The position numbers were made by a program, and so were the translations under genes. Under the pieces are notes generated by a model. The model saw only the letters and a program-made list of their open reading frames with translations. It did no database searches and was not told where the DNA came from. Shown piece after piece: positions 32,636 to 42,002 of a stretch of DNA of 64,000 nucleotides. Numbering within the stretch: the first letter of the stretch is position 1; every line of letters begins with the position of its first letter. The stretch comes from Pseudomonas capsici. Its GTDB lineage: Bacteria > Pseudomonadota > Gammaproteobacteria > Pseudomonadales > Pseudomonadaceae. The stretch covers positions 84,920 through 148,919 of the forward strand of contig NZ_JAFGZD010000014.1 of the NCBI RefSeq assembly GCF_017165765.1, written 5' to 3'.

Positions 32636-32671
32636 AAAAATGGGTAATATAGGTTTCTCTTACCCATTTTT
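32636..32671. promoter_or_regulatory. 12-bp-arm dyad between transporter and LysR gene
   Basis: AAAAATGGGTAA (32636-32647) and TTACCCATTTTT (32660-32671) are exact reverse complements with a 12-base spacer. The dyad ends 12 bases before the LysR GTG start. It is a likely LysR operator controlling both genes. Confidence 0.65.
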
Positions 32672-32683
32672 CAGGTAGATAGA

Positions 32684-33595
32684 GTGAAGCTGAGCCTTCG
32701 TCAGTTACAGATTTTCTGCGCCATCAGTCAGCATGGCAGTACCACCAGTGCCGCAGTGGCGGTATCGCTGTCGCAATCGGCCACCAGCGCGGCACTGAAT
32801 GAGCTGGAAAGCGCTCTTGAAACCCGTCTGTTCGATCGAGTGGGCAAGCGTCTGGTCCTCAACGACAACGGTCATGCCTTGCTGCCCCAGGCCAGAAAGA
32901 TGCTCGAAAGCGCCCAACAGATCGAGGCTGGCTTCCAGTCCGGTAATGCGCAGATGAAAACGCGCCTGCGAGTAGGCTGCAGCACCACCATAGGCAACTA
33001 TGTACTGCCGCTGATTCTGGGCGAACTGCGACAGTCGGCTCCTCTGTTGCAGATCGATGTCGAAATGGGCAACAGCATGGCCATCGCCAGAAAAGTCGCC
33101 GACTTTGAAATCGACATGGGCCTGACCGAAGGTCCCTGCCATCTCCCCGAACTCAGCGCCGAACCCTGGCTGGTGGATGAATTGCTGACGGTTGCCGGCA
33201 GCCAGCATCCACTGGCCAGGCAAGAGCACGTCACGCTGAGCGATCTGCAGGATGCCGAATGGCTGCTTCGCGAGCCAGGCTCGGGCACTCGTGAAGTCGT
33301 CGAGCAATTGCTGCTGAGGCATTTGCATGGCCTGTCCGATATCCGGCAGATCGGCAGCTCCGAAGCCATCAAGCACACACTGGCGCAAGGCATCGGTATC
33401 AGTTGTCTGTCGCGCTGGGTGGTTGCCGATCTGTTGGCTTCAGAGCAGTTGAAAGCTCTGAGTGGCGACATTCCACCCTTTACCCGGCGCTTTTTCATGA
33501 TTCGTCATCGAGAGAAGTTCATCTCGGCGGGGCTTGAGCGCTTCTGGAACAGTTGCAGCCAGTTCGAGACAAACCGTTTGCAGGGAGTGAAATAG
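32684..33595 (+). CDS. LysR-family transcriptional regulator
   Basis: This 303-residue regulator has an N-terminal winged helix (MKLSLRQLQIFCAISQHGSTTSAAVAVSLSQSATSAALNELESAL) and a two-lobed ligand-binding domain with TRLRVGCSTTIGNYVLPLILGEL. The GTG at 32684 lies just after the dyad at 32636-32671, consistent with autoregulation. It is divergent from the TDT transporter gene, its probable target. The effector is unknown. Confidence 0.9.
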   Translation: MKLSLRQLQIFCAISQHGSTTSAAVAVSLSQSATSAALNELESALETRLFDRVGKRLVLNDNGHALLPQARKMLESAQQIEAGFQSGNAQMKTRLRVGCSTTIGNYVLPLILGELRQSAPLLQIDVEMGNSMAIARKVADFEIDMGLTEGPCHLPELSAEPWLVDELLTVAGSQHPLARQEHVTLSDLQDAEWLLREPGSGTREVVEQLLLRHLHGLSDIRQIGSSEAIKHTLAQGIGISCLSRWVVADLLASEQLKALSGDIPPFTRRFFMIRHREKFISAGLERFWNSCSQFETNRLQGVK

Positions 33596-33907
33596 ATGCA
33601 GCCATTGAGCGCACGCGAGGTTTATCAGCAACTGCGGGACACGGCTCAGGGTATTCACTCTCTGCAGATCGGCCAGCCGCTCGACTCAGGCCTGCAGCAA
33701 GTCACTATCGAAGGCTGGCACCTGACCTTCGATTTCAGCGACAGCCATCTGCACCATTGCCAACACTGTCAGGCCCCGGACGGCAGGGAATGGAGCCTGG
33801 AAACCCAGCGTTACGGCACGGATCCGGTCAGCCTGCTGAGTACCTGGGAACTGGCGCAGATCGAGCGATTGCTGCTTGAGGCCTGCGACAGCGATTTTTC
33901 CATGTAA
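33596..33907 (+). CDS. Small conserved Pseudomonas protein (DUF7693-like)
   Basis: This 103-residue soluble protein starts MQPLSAREVYQQLRDTAQGIHSLQIG. It contains HHCQHCQAPDGREWSLETQRYGTDPVSLLSTWELAQIERLL, with a CxxC pair and the GTDPVSLLSTWE block that I associate with the DUF7693 family of pseudomonads. The ATG directly follows the LysR stop and has GGAG 8 bases upstream. Function unknown; a zinc site is possible. The family name is from memory and not verified. Confidence 0.65.
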   Translation: MQPLSAREVYQQLRDTAQGIHSLQIGQPLDSGLQQVTIEGWHLTFDFSDSHLHHCQHCQAPDGREWSLETQRYGTDPVSLLSTWELAQIERLLLEACDSDFSM

Positions 33908-34005
33908 AATGCCGCCTTGTACTATCGTCAGGTCAGCTTGTCCCTTACAGTCGCGACCTCCAGTTGGCGCGCCCAGTCTTGTCAGAATCCAAGGTAAAAA
34001 CTCTC

Positions 34006-35082
34006 GTGAAGATCTTAGTAACAGGTGGTGCAGGCTTCATTGGTTCGGCGGTCATTCGCCACATCATCGCCAACACGACCGATGCTGTAGTCAATGTCGA
34101 CAAGCTGACCTACGCCGGTAATCTCGAATCCCTCCAGTCGGCGGACCAGAGCGAGCGTTATGCTTTCGAGCATGTGGATATCTGCAACCGTGAAGAGATT
34201 GACCGGGTCTTTCGCGACCACCAGCCCGATGCAGTGATGCACCTGGCTGCCGAGTCCCATGTCGACCGCTCCATCAGCGGACCTTCGGAGTTCATCCAGA
34301 CCAACATCATCGGCACCTACACGTTGCTGGAAGCCGCGCGTGGCTACTGGAACGGACTGGACGACACGCGCAAGGCCGCGTTCCGCTTCCACCACATTTC
34401 CACCGATGAAGTGTACGGCGACCTCGAAGGGCCGGAAGACCTATTCACCGAAACCACGCCTTATCAGCCAAGCTCGCCGTACTCGGCCAGCAAGGCCAGT
34501 TCCGACCATCTGGTACGCGCCTGGAGCCGCACCTACGGCCTGCCGACCCTGGTCACCAACTGCTCGAACAACTACGGCCCCTGCCATTTCCCGGAAAAGC
34601 TGATCCCGCTGATCATTCTCAATGCGCTGGAAGGCAAGCCACTGCCTATCTACGGCAAGGGCAATCAGGTCCGTGACTGGCTTTACGTGGAAGATCACGC
34701 TCGCGCACTCTACAAGGTGGTGACCGAGGGCGAGATCGGCGAGACGTACAACATCGGCGGTCACAACGAGAAGCAGAACATCGAAGTGGTACACACCGTC
34801 TGCGCCCTGCTCGACCAGTTGCGTCCCGACTCGGCCTTCCGCCCGCATGCCGACCTGATCACTTATGTGCAGGACCGTCCCGGGCATGATCTACGCTATG
34901 CAATCGACGCCAGCAAGATTCAGCGTGAGCTGGGCTGGGTGCCCGAGGAAAGTTTCGAGTCCGGCATTCGCAAGACCGTGCAGTGGTACCTCGACAACCC
35001 TGAATGGGTCGCACATGTGAAAAGCGGTAGTTATCAACAATGGATCGATAAAAACTACGCATCGCGCACCGGGAAAGCATGA
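34006..35082 (+). CDS. rfbB: dTDP-glucose 4,6-dehydratase
   Basis: The second step of dTDP-L-rhamnose synthesis. This 358-residue SDR shows MKILVTGGAGFIGSAVIRHII, HLAAESHVDRSI, STDEVYGD and the catalytic YSASKASSDHLV. The GTG start at 34006 matches the usual N-terminus, with AAGGT upstream; a longer reading from 33964 is unsupported. It overlaps rfbD by 4 bases. The sugar feeds lipopolysaccharide and, in P. syringae, glycans and rhamnose-containing metabolites. Confidence 0.95.
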   Translation: MKILVTGGAGFIGSAVIRHIIANTTDAVVNVDKLTYAGNLESLQSADQSERYAFEHVDICNREEIDRVFRDHQPDAVMHLAAESHVDRSISGPSEFIQTNIIGTYTLLEAARGYWNGLDDTRKAAFRFHHISTDEVYGDLEGPEDLFTETTPYQPSSPYSASKASSDHLVRAWSRTYGLPTLVTNCSNNYGPCHFPEKLIPLIILNALEGKPLPIYGKGNQVRDWLYVEDHARALYKVVTEGEIGETYNIGGHNEKQNIEVVHTVCALLDQLRPDSAFRPHADLITYVQDRPGHDLRYAIDASKIQRELGWVPEESFESGIRKTVQWYLDNPEWVAHVKSGSYQQWIDKNYASRTGKA

Positions 35083-35984
35083 AAATACTTCTACTTGGGA
35101 AAAACGGTCAGGTCGGATGGGAGTTGCAGCGCTCGCTGGCAGTGCTTGGCGAAGTGATAGCGCTGGATAGACATCCCGCACAGACCACTTGCGGCGAGCT
35201 TGCTGGCGATCTGGCCGATCTGGCCGGTCTGCGGGACACGATTCGTCGTGTCCGGCCCCAGGTCATCGTCAATGCCGCGGCCTATACGGCAGTCGACAAG
35301 GCTGAAAGCGAGCGCGAAGCAGCACACCGGATCAATGCCCTGGCCAGCCAGGTCATGGCCGAAGAAGCCCGCCAGCTCGACGCCCTGCTGATTCATTACT
35401 CCACCGACTACGTGTTCGATGGCACAGGCACAACCGCCTGGAAAGAAACCGATGCGGTTTCGCCCGTCAATCATTACGGTGCAACCAAGCTCGAAGGCGA
35501 GAGGCTTATTGCTGAATCGGGCTGCAAACACCTGATCTTTCGCACCAGTTGGGTGTATGCGGCACGCGGCAACAATTTTGCCAAGACCATGCTGCGACTC
35601 GCCAAGGATCGTCCGACACTCAATGTCATCAGCGACCAGATCGGTGCCCCCACAGGCGCCGAGCTGCTGGCGGACGTAACGGCCGTTGCCCTGCAACAGA
35701 CACTGGCGCGCCCGCAACTCGGCGGGATCTATCATCTGGCACCGGCAGGCGAAGTCTCATGGCATGCCTACGCGCAATATGTCATCGACTTTGCCCGGGC
35801 CAATGGCGAGCAACTGGCAGTAGAAGCCGTCAACCCCATCGGGACCGTCGACTATCCGACACCCGCGCAACGGCCTTTGAATTCGCGGCTGGATACAGCA
35901 AAACTGCGTAATGCCTTTTCCCTGCACTTGCCGGATTGGCAAAGTGGTGTAACCCGAATGCTCATGGAAACCCTGAATAAATGA
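35079..35984 (+). CDS. rfbD: dTDP-4-dehydrorhamnose reductase
   Basis: The last step of dTDP-L-rhamnose synthesis, reducing the 4-keto sugar with NAD(P)H. The 301-residue protein starts MKILLLGKNGQVGWELQRSL (the GxxGxxG motif of RmlD) and has YSTDYVFDGTG and the catalytic YGATKLEGE. Its ATG overlaps the rfbB stop, and its TGA overlaps the rfbA start. Confidence 0.95.
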   Translation: MKILLLGKNGQVGWELQRSLAVLGEVIALDRHPAQTTCGELAGDLADLAGLRDTIRRVRPQVIVNAAAYTAVDKAESEREAAHRINALASQVMAEEARQLDALLIHYSTDYVFDGTGTTAWKETDAVSPVNHYGATKLEGERLIAESGCKHLIFRTSWVYAARGNNFAKTMLRLAKDRPTLNVISDQIGAPTGAELLADVTAVALQQTLARPQLGGIYHLAPAGEVSWHAYAQYVIDFARANGEQLAVEAVNPIGTVDYPTPAQRPLNSRLDTAKLRNAFSLHLPDWQSGVTRMLMETLNK

Positions 35985-36871
35985 TCACGACGAACCGTAA
36001 AGGCATCATCCTGGCCGGAGGCTCGGGCACTCGTCTGCATCCGTTGACCCTTGGCGTTTCGAAGCAAATGCTGCCGATCTACGACAAGCCGATGATTTTC
36101 TATCCTCTGTCGGTACTGATGCTGGCAGGGATGCGTGAAATCCTGATTATCTCCACGCCAGACGACCTGCCCTCTTTCCGCAAGCTCCTGGGAGACGGCA
36201 GCCAGTACGGCATCGAACTCTCCTATGCAGAGCAACCCAGCCCCGATGGCCTGGCGCAGGCCTTCCTGATCGGTGAAGAGTTCATTGGCAAGGATCCATG
36301 CTGCCTGATCCTGGGCGACAACATTTTCTACGGCCAGCACTTCTCGGAAAAACTGCACGCCGCCACCCGCCAAAGCAGCGGTGCCACCGTATTCGGCTAT
36401 CACGTTTCCGATCCCGAGCGCTTTGGCGTGGTGGAATTCGACGAGAGCGGTCGGGCGCTGAGCATTGAAGAGAAACCGGCCAATCCGAAATCCAGCTATG
36501 CCGTCACCGGGCTGTATTTCTACGATAACCAGGTTGTCGAGATCGCCAGGAACATCAAGCCTTCCGAGCGTGGCGAACTGGAAATCACCGACGTGAACAA
36601 GGCCTATCTGGAACAGAAAAGCCTGACGGTGGAAATTCTGGGCCGCGGTTTCGCCTGGCTGGACACCGGCACTCACGAATCGCTGCTGGAAGCGAGCCAC
36701 TTCGTGCATACCATCGAACAGCGCCAGGGCTGGAAAGTGGCATGCCTTGAAGAAATCGCCTACTCCAATGGCTGGATCACCGCCCAACAATTGGGTGAAC
36801 AGGCTGAAAAGCTGAAAAAGACCGGTTACGGCCAATACCTGCAAAAGATCCTGAAACTGGGCTCGTTCTGA
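35981..36871 (+). CDS. rfbA: Glucose-1-phosphate thymidylyltransferase
   Basis: The first step of dTDP-L-rhamnose synthesis, joining dTTP and glucose-1-phosphate. The 296-residue protein has the nucleotidyltransferase motif GIILAGGSGTRLHPLTLGVSKQMLPIYDKPMI and the ILGDNIFYG metal-site segment, and ends YGQYLQKILKLGSF. It is the third gene of an rfbBDA operon. rfbC, the epimerase usually found next in pseudomonads, is not here. Confidence 0.96.
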   Translation: MITTNRKGIILAGGSGTRLHPLTLGVSKQMLPIYDKPMIFYPLSVLMLAGMREILIISTPDDLPSFRKLLGDGSQYGIELSYAEQPSPDGLAQAFLIGEEFIGKDPCCLILGDNIFYGQHFSEKLHAATRQSSGATVFGYHVSDPERFGVVEFDESGRALSIEEKPANPKSSYAVTGLYFYDNQVVEIARNIKPSERGELEITDVNKAYLEQKSLTVEILGRGFAWLDTGTHESLLEASHFVHTIEQRQGWKVACLEEIAYSNGWITAQQLGEQAEKLKKTGYGQYLQKILKLGSF

Positions 36872-37194
36872 TCCGCAACGCTCCTCTGCCTTTGGCTACA
36901 GCACGTAGCTGAAGGCACCCTTCCTGCCACTCCCTCCTTTTACCGTCTGTCCGATGACCGGCACCTCAAGCTCTGGCCGATCACTGCCGATAACGGCATG
37001 ACCACGCGCTTAAAAGACCTCATCCACTTGCCTTTATAGTAATTGCATTTAGCCATCATTTAGTTCGAAGATGTATCAAGCCCAGAGCTTTGCATCGCAT
37101 CTGGCCAGACTGCTACAGGATAAAGTCTGCCGTCACTCATGGATCTCACTTCACAAACGGACTCCCATAGAAAGTAGCTGTCGGGAAAGACAAG
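36872..37194 (+). other. Gene-free stretch (323 bases) between rfbA and the GGDEF/EAL gene
   Basis: No coding frame of note and no trace of rfbC were found. A GGCTACAGCACGTAGC imperfect hairpin follows rfbA at about 36893-36908. The AT-richer part (about 37030-37080) probably carries the promoter of the next gene. Confidence 0.5.
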
Positions 37195-39189
37195 ATGAAC
37201 AAGGCCCATCTGAAGGCTGAGCTTCTGCAATACACGTTAGGCTGTAACCTTGCAGGTCTCTGGGCCCAACTGATCGCCGCAGTCGGTGTAGTGTTGCTGG
37301 TCCAGACATCGGAAATCGACCGCGAATGTCACTGGATATGGCTCACAATCACCGTGATCACTCTGGGGTTGCGGTGGGCCTTGCATCGCTACCTGCTCAA
37401 GGTCGCCAGCACTCCAAAGGGTCAATCGATCGAATGGCTTGAGCGAGCCTGGCAGCTTCAGGGGACCGGTCTGTTTGCGACGGGTCTGCTGTGGTCGATC
37501 CTGATCCTGGGCGAATTCAATACCTACCCACCTGCTCAGCAGTATCTGATCACCATGGTGATATCGGCCATGGCAGGCGGTGCCAGCGGAATACTTGCGC
37601 CCATGCGCGTGATGGGCCCGGTGTATTTCGGACTCATGATGCTGCCTGTCTGCTACCAACTGGCCGTACAGACTCCGTCGCAGTGGATACTCAGCGTGAT
37701 TGGCGTGGCGTTCTATGGCCTGATGCTTGTCGGGCATCGCAACAACTATGCACGGCTGCGCAACTCCATCGAACTGAAGCATGAAAACTCGGACCTGGTC
37801 GAACAGCTGACCCAGCGCACCGAGGAAGTGCTTGCCACCAATGCCGAGCTGGAAGAGCGTGTCGCCGACCGTACACGCTCCCTGCACAACCTGGCTCACC
37901 ACGATCCGCTCACCGGCCTGCCGAACCGGCGCGGCCTGATGTACGACCTGAGCCCGCTGCCGGACTTCGCCCCCCGATTGCGCGCCGTCCTGTTTCTGGA
38001 TCTGGACCACTTCAAGCAGATCAATGACGGGCTGGGACATGCCTGCGGCGACGAAATTCTTCAGGGCGTTGCGAGGCGCTTGAAATCCCTGATGCCCGAC
38101 GGCTCTTCCATCGCCCGCTGGGGAGGCGATGAATTCATTGTAGTGACGCCGGCCTTACTCGATATCCGCACCCAGGCCTGGCAACTGGCTGAAAACCTCG
38201 GGGAAGCGCTGATCAAGAACTTCGAGGTCGCCTCTGCCTCCCTGCGCATCGGCGTCAGCATCGGCATTGCCATTCAGGGCGACGACGGCGACAACATTGA
38301 AACCCTGTTGCAGGCCGCCGACTTGGCCTCTGCCGAAGCCAAGCGCCAGGGCCGTGGCCGCATCGTGTTTTACGATCAGGAACTGGCGCGCATCCAGCGT
38401 CGCAAGCTGGATATCAACATCGCCCTGCGCCAGGCCGTGCATGATGAAAGCCTGTCTCTGGTATTCCAGCCCCTGATTTCGGCGAAAAGCGGCGAAGTGA
38501 TGTGCATCGAAGCCTTGCTGCGCTGGAATCCTTCTCTGCTGGGCGCTGTAGGCCCACAGGAGTTCATTCCCATCGCCGAAGAGTCCGACCTGATCGTCGA
38601 GCTCGGTGCCTGGGTATTGCAGCAGGCCTGTCGCGCAGCCGTCACCTGGGAGAAAACCGGCACGGAACTGCCGTCGGTTGCCGTGAACGTTTCCATTCGC
38701 CAACTGGTGACGCCCGGCTTCACCCGTTTCGTCGCCCAGACGCTCGCGATAGAACGTCTGTCCCCTGCCCGCTTGATTGTGGAAGTCACCGAGTCGGTGT
38801 TTGACGAGGCCTGGAAGGATCGTATTCTCGAATCGCTGCATCACCTGAGAAAAATGGGGGTGCATATCCATATCGATGACTTCGGCACCGGCTACTCCTC
38901 GCTCTCCAGATTGCGTGAGCTGCCTATCGATGGCATCAAGATCGACCGCTCATTCGTCGCTCAACTGGATGACCGGGCCCTGGCCGTGGTGGAAAGTGCA
39001 GTGCTCATCGCCAAGCGCTTTTCGTTGAAGATCGTTGCCGAAGGGATCGAAACCCATACTCAGGCGCAATGTCTGCATGCCATGGGGGTGGACGAGTTCC
39101 AGGGTTATCTGCTGGGCAAACCGCAGCCCTGGGTGCAACTGCAAAGCGTGGCGCCGACCTGGATCAATGAGCCAGCAGTCGCCGTTTGA
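37195..39189 (+). CDS. Membrane GGDEF/EAL cyclic-di-GMP protein
   Basis: This 664-residue protein has about five N-terminal membrane segments (residues about 15-190), a coiled coil (ELKHENSDLVEQLTQRTEEVLATNAELEERVADR), a GGDEF domain and an EAL domain. The GGDEF motif RWGGDEF (about 308-314) is intact but the inhibitory RxxD site is absent (PDGS at that place). The EAL domain keeps EALLRW, VNVS, EVTES, DDFGTGYSS, IKIDRSF and AEGIET, so phosphodiesterase activity is expected; cyclase activity is possible. The sensed signal is unknown. It ends before a hairpin shared with the convergent chemoreceptor gene. Confidence 0.93.
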   Translation: MNKAHLKAELLQYTLGCNLAGLWAQLIAAVGVVLLVQTSEIDRECHWIWLTITVITLGLRWALHRYLLKVASTPKGQSIEWLERAWQLQGTGLFATGLLWSILILGEFNTYPPAQQYLITMVISAMAGGASGILAPMRVMGPVYFGLMMLPVCYQLAVQTPSQWILSVIGVAFYGLMLVGHRNNYARLRNSIELKHENSDLVEQLTQRTEEVLATNAELEERVADRTRSLHNLAHHDPLTGLPNRRGLMYDLSPLPDFAPRLRAVLFLDLDHFKQINDGLGHACGDEILQGVARRLKSLMPDGSSIARWGGDEFIVVTPALLDIRTQAWQLAENLGEALIKNFEVASASLRIGVSIGIAIQGDDGDNIETLLQAADLASAEAKRQGRGRIVFYDQELARIQRRKLDINIALRQAVHDESLSLVFQPLISAKSGEVMCIEALLRWNPSLLGAVGPQEFIPIAEESDLIVELGAWVLQQACRAAVTWEKTGTELPSVAVNVSIRQLVTPGFTRFVAQTLAIERLSPARLIVEVTESVFDEAWKDRILESLHHLRKMGVHIHIDDFGTGYSSLSRLRELPIDGIKIDRSFVAQLDDRALAVVESAVLIAKRFSLKIVAEGIETHTQAQCLHAMGVDEFQGYLLGKPQPWVQLQSVAPTWINEPAVAV

Positions 39190-39219
39190 CGGCCTGATGG
39201 ATCTGCTCCCCAATGCAAA

Positions 39220-39253
39220 ACACCTCAACCGCCGGACCTGGCGATTGAGGTGT
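39220..39253. terminator. Bidirectional hairpin between convergent genes
   Basis: ACACCTCAA (39220-39228) pairs with TTGAGGTGT (39245-39253), extended inward by GCC/GGC. The flanking T/A runs are weak on both sides. Confidence 0.55.
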
Positions 39254-39281
39254 CATTGTGCAACGCTGTCTTTGAGCCCGA

Positions 39282-41339
39282 TCAGCCCAGCTGGAAACGC
39301 GCCGTATTGTTGCTCAAGGCACGACTGCCCTTGCTCAGGGTATCCGCCGCCTGATTGACGGCACGGGCACCATCGAGCAAACGACCTGCCGCCTGATCGA
39401 CCTGTTGAATATTGTTGCTGACCTCATCGGCAGTCGACGCCTGCTCTTCGACGGCAGTCGAAATCTGCACCAGGGTATCGGTCACGCCTTGCACGGCAGA
39501 GGCGATTTCACCCAACCGCAACCCCAGTCCGGTCACCGACTGGGCATCGTTGACCGCCTGGCCACAGGCTGCTTCCATCAGGTTGACCGCCTGCGTCACG
39601 GTAGAGCGCAAGCTGTCCACAGTACCGGCGATTTCCGCCGTGGAAGCCTGGGTGCGCTGCGACAGGCTACGAACCTCATCGGCCACCACCGCAAACCCGC
39701 GCCCCTGCTCACCCGCCCGCGCCGCCTCGATGGCCGCGTTGAGCGCCAGCAGGTTGGTCTGTTCGGCAATACCACGAATCGCATCGACGACCGACTGGAT
39801 CTGCTGACCCTGCTCACTGACACGTCCCAGAGCCGCGGCCGTATCGGTCAGGCGCTGATTGAGCTGCTGGATGCTGTCGGTGGTACGGCGGCTGTCACGA
39901 CTGCTTTCTTCTGCAATCTTGCGGGTCTGGCGTGCACTGTCGGAAGCCTGCTCGCAGCTTCTGGCCACGCCCTGAGAGGTTGCCGCCAGCTCGGTGGCCG
40001 CGGCTGCAATCTGGCTGATCTGGTACTGCTGCTCTTCGACCTCGCTGAGCGTGCCATTGGACTGGGTATTGAGGGTCTGCACGGCATCACCCAGTTGCCG
40101 GGTTTCGTGATTGACGCCCAACAGGCTGGTACGCAACTGCACCACCGCAACGTTCAGCGCCTTGCTGATAGCCGCCAGTTCGTCACGCCCCTGAACCGAA
40201 ACCTCGACGCACAGATTGCCGTCACGCAACGATTCGGCCAGCGTGGTAATGCCGCTGGCACTGCGGCGAATCGAAGATTGCAGGCAAACGAACAGATAGA
40301 GCGCCGCCAGCATCAATACGCCAAAGGCCACTGCCATCGGAATGAACTGCATGTTGGAGGTATCGCGGTAATACTCGAGCCGATCGTTCAGAGAAACCAG
40401 CGACTGCTTGCGCAACTGGGCCATTCCACCCAACAGGGCATCGATGCTGCGCTCGAACTCTGCAGGCTTGAGCTTGATGGTGCCACCGAATACCCCCTCA
40501 TCCAGCACTTTCAGCTCGGCATCCAGCATCGCGGAAGTCGCCTTGTATTTTACAGCCCAGGGCTCCAGCTCCGGCGGCAGCTTGGACAGCAGCAGATTGC
40601 CCGCCTTGTGCATTTGGTCCTTGGCATCATCGATGCGGCTGCGCAGGTCACGCATCTGCAAACGACTTTGCAGACTGAACTGACCTGTGGCAACAGAGGT
40701 TTGACCGATACTGGCCATACGACCGATACGCTCGATCAGATCCGGCATCTGCTGAGTGGAAAGCTGCATCAGCATATAGGTTTCCAGCCAGGGATCGAGA
40801 ATCAGGCCGCTGTCCATCGCAATCTGTTCACGCAGGGCCTGAGTCAGGCTCAGGGATGCCGTAAAGCGATCATAGCCATCGGGCCACCAGCCGACAGTGC
40901 GCAACGACGCCGAGTCCAGGCCCTTCACGGACGCCTGCAAGGCCCTGTAACGCTCCATGGCGTCGGCAGTCGCATCTTCCTGCGCCAATTTGGCACCTAC
41001 GGCATCGAGTGCCTGGGAGACTTTCGGAACATTGGCATCAAGCCTGGCAACCGCAGCCTTGGCCTCGGGAGTGGGCTCACGAAGAATATCGGCGGCTTTC
41101 CAGCGCGCCGCGTTATCACGCTGGGCCGACAGCTCGAAATCCAGATCGTCGAGCACCAGCAACTGACGCACACCTGACTGTTCGCCCGAAATCACCGCAA
41201 GCTTGTTGCGATAATCCTGAGCAATCATCCATACACTGCCCACCAGAGGCAGCATGAACAACAAGAACAGGACCTGAAACTTGCGCGCGAAACCAAAATG
41301 CCCCATCAGGCGCATACCTGGTGATAAAAGCCCACTCAT
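39282..41339 (-). CDS. Methyl-accepting chemotaxis protein with large sensor domain
   Basis: This 685-residue receptor has a membrane segment near residues 20-40, a helical periplasmic domain of about 290 residues, a second membrane segment near 335-355, a HAMP linker and the signalling hairpin with the conserved tip GIAEQTNLLALNAAIEAARAGEQGRGFAVVADEVRSLSQRT. The sensor is about twice the usual four-helix size and may be of the helical bimodular type. The start at 41339 (MSGLLSPGMRLMGHFGF) has AGGGGG 9 bases upstream; an ATG three codons earlier sits too close to it. The ligand is unknown. Confidence 0.9.
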   Translation of the reverse strand: MSGLLSPGMRLMGHFGFARKFQVLFLLFMLPLVGSVWMIAQDYRNKLAVISGEQSGVRQLLVLDDLDFELSAQRDNAARWKAADILREPTPEAKAAVARLDANVPKVSQALDAVGAKLAQEDATADAMERYRALQASVKGLDSASLRTVGWWPDGYDRFTASLSLTQALREQIAMDSGLILDPWLETYMLMQLSTQQMPDLIERIGRMASIGQTSVATGQFSLQSRLQMRDLRSRIDDAKDQMHKAGNLLLSKLPPELEPWAVKYKATSAMLDAELKVLDEGVFGGTIKLKPAEFERSIDALLGGMAQLRKQSLVSLNDRLEYYRDTSNMQFIPMAVAFGVLMLAALYLFVCLQSSIRRSASGITTLAESLRDGNLCVEVSVQGRDELAAISKALNVAVVQLRTSLLGVNHETRQLGDAVQTLNTQSNGTLSEVEEQQYQISQIAAAATELAATSQGVARSCEQASDSARQTRKIAEESSRDSRRTTDSIQQLNQRLTDTAAALGRVSEQGQQIQSVVDAIRGIAEQTNLLALNAAIEAARAGEQGRGFAVVADEVRSLSQRTQASTAEIAGTVDSLRSTVTQAVNLMEAACGQAVNDAQSVTGLGLRLGEIASAVQGVTDTLVQISTAVEEQASTADEVSNNIQQVDQAAGRLLDGARAVNQAADTLSKGSRALSNNTARFQLG

Positions 41340-41962
41340 GTCCGCCATCCCCCTGTGACAGCCTGCAAAAACCGGGTAACCCCGTGCAGATGCCCATTTT
41401 CAAAAAAGCCAAATAGCAAAATGCCATGTTATTGATTTGATGACGATAGCCATCGCCACGCGTTTATCCGAAAAGCGAAGTCGTCCGTGTTTTCAAGGCA
41501 CAAAAATGGATCTTGTTCAGTGCATTGCGCAGAACAAAGCAAGATCTGGACCGAGGCAGACTTTCTTGCATCAAAAGCCCATAAATGACGAAGAAAATTT
41601 ATCGAATACGCATAAAGTGGACGACCTGCGTGGACAACATGGGCCTGGTGGTTCCCTTTGAGAAAAAACGCCCATCGCGCTGCCGAAAGAAACACCTTCC
41701 AGCATTCGGAAAACCGAACATCAGTCGCTCTAAGACGGCGTTCGTAGCGGCCTGAAAAATGAGTCGCGTAACATGTCACTGGAAGAAACAGTCGATACGA
41801 ATGTCAGGAGACGCGCTCAAGCAACACGCCCCATCGAATAAAAGCCGACGAGCCAGGGCGCAAGACAAACAGCCCTACCCTCCAAAGCCCCTGCAAACCC
41901 GGCCTTTTCGGCAGATCCGAGCTAAGCGATTGATCAATCGCAATTATTTTTCACACCGACGC
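41340..41962. other. Gene-free stretch (about 620 bases) upstream of tRNA-Met
   Basis: Open frames here have poor composition and no ribosome-binding sites. One interrupted inverted repeat is visible: GATCTTG (41509-41515) with CAAGATC (41540-41546), extended by TTC/GAA. I see no recognisable small RNA or mobile-element remnant. Confidence 0.45.
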
Positions 41963-41991
41963 TTGACACATAACCGTTCTGCGCGAATAAT
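41963..41991 (+). promoter_or_regulatory. Strong promoter of tRNA-Met
   Basis: TTGACA (41963-41968), a 17-base spacer and AATAAT (41986-41991) lie 11 bases before the tRNA. The GC-rich stretch GCGCGCC after the -10 is the kind of discriminator seen in stringently controlled stable-RNA promoters. Confidence 0.8.
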
Positions 41992-42002
41992 GCGCGCCAC
42001 TT

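Noticed and set aside
39405..41177. 590-codon plus-strand open frame opposite the chemoreceptor gene
   Set aside because: The minus strand encodes a complete receptor with the conserved signalling tip; the antisense reading has no domain.
41429..41779. 116-codon minus-strand frame in the gene-free stretch before tRNA-Met
   Set aside because: Composition is unlike a protein of this genome (Cys/Trp/His-rich), and no start site or homology is apparent.
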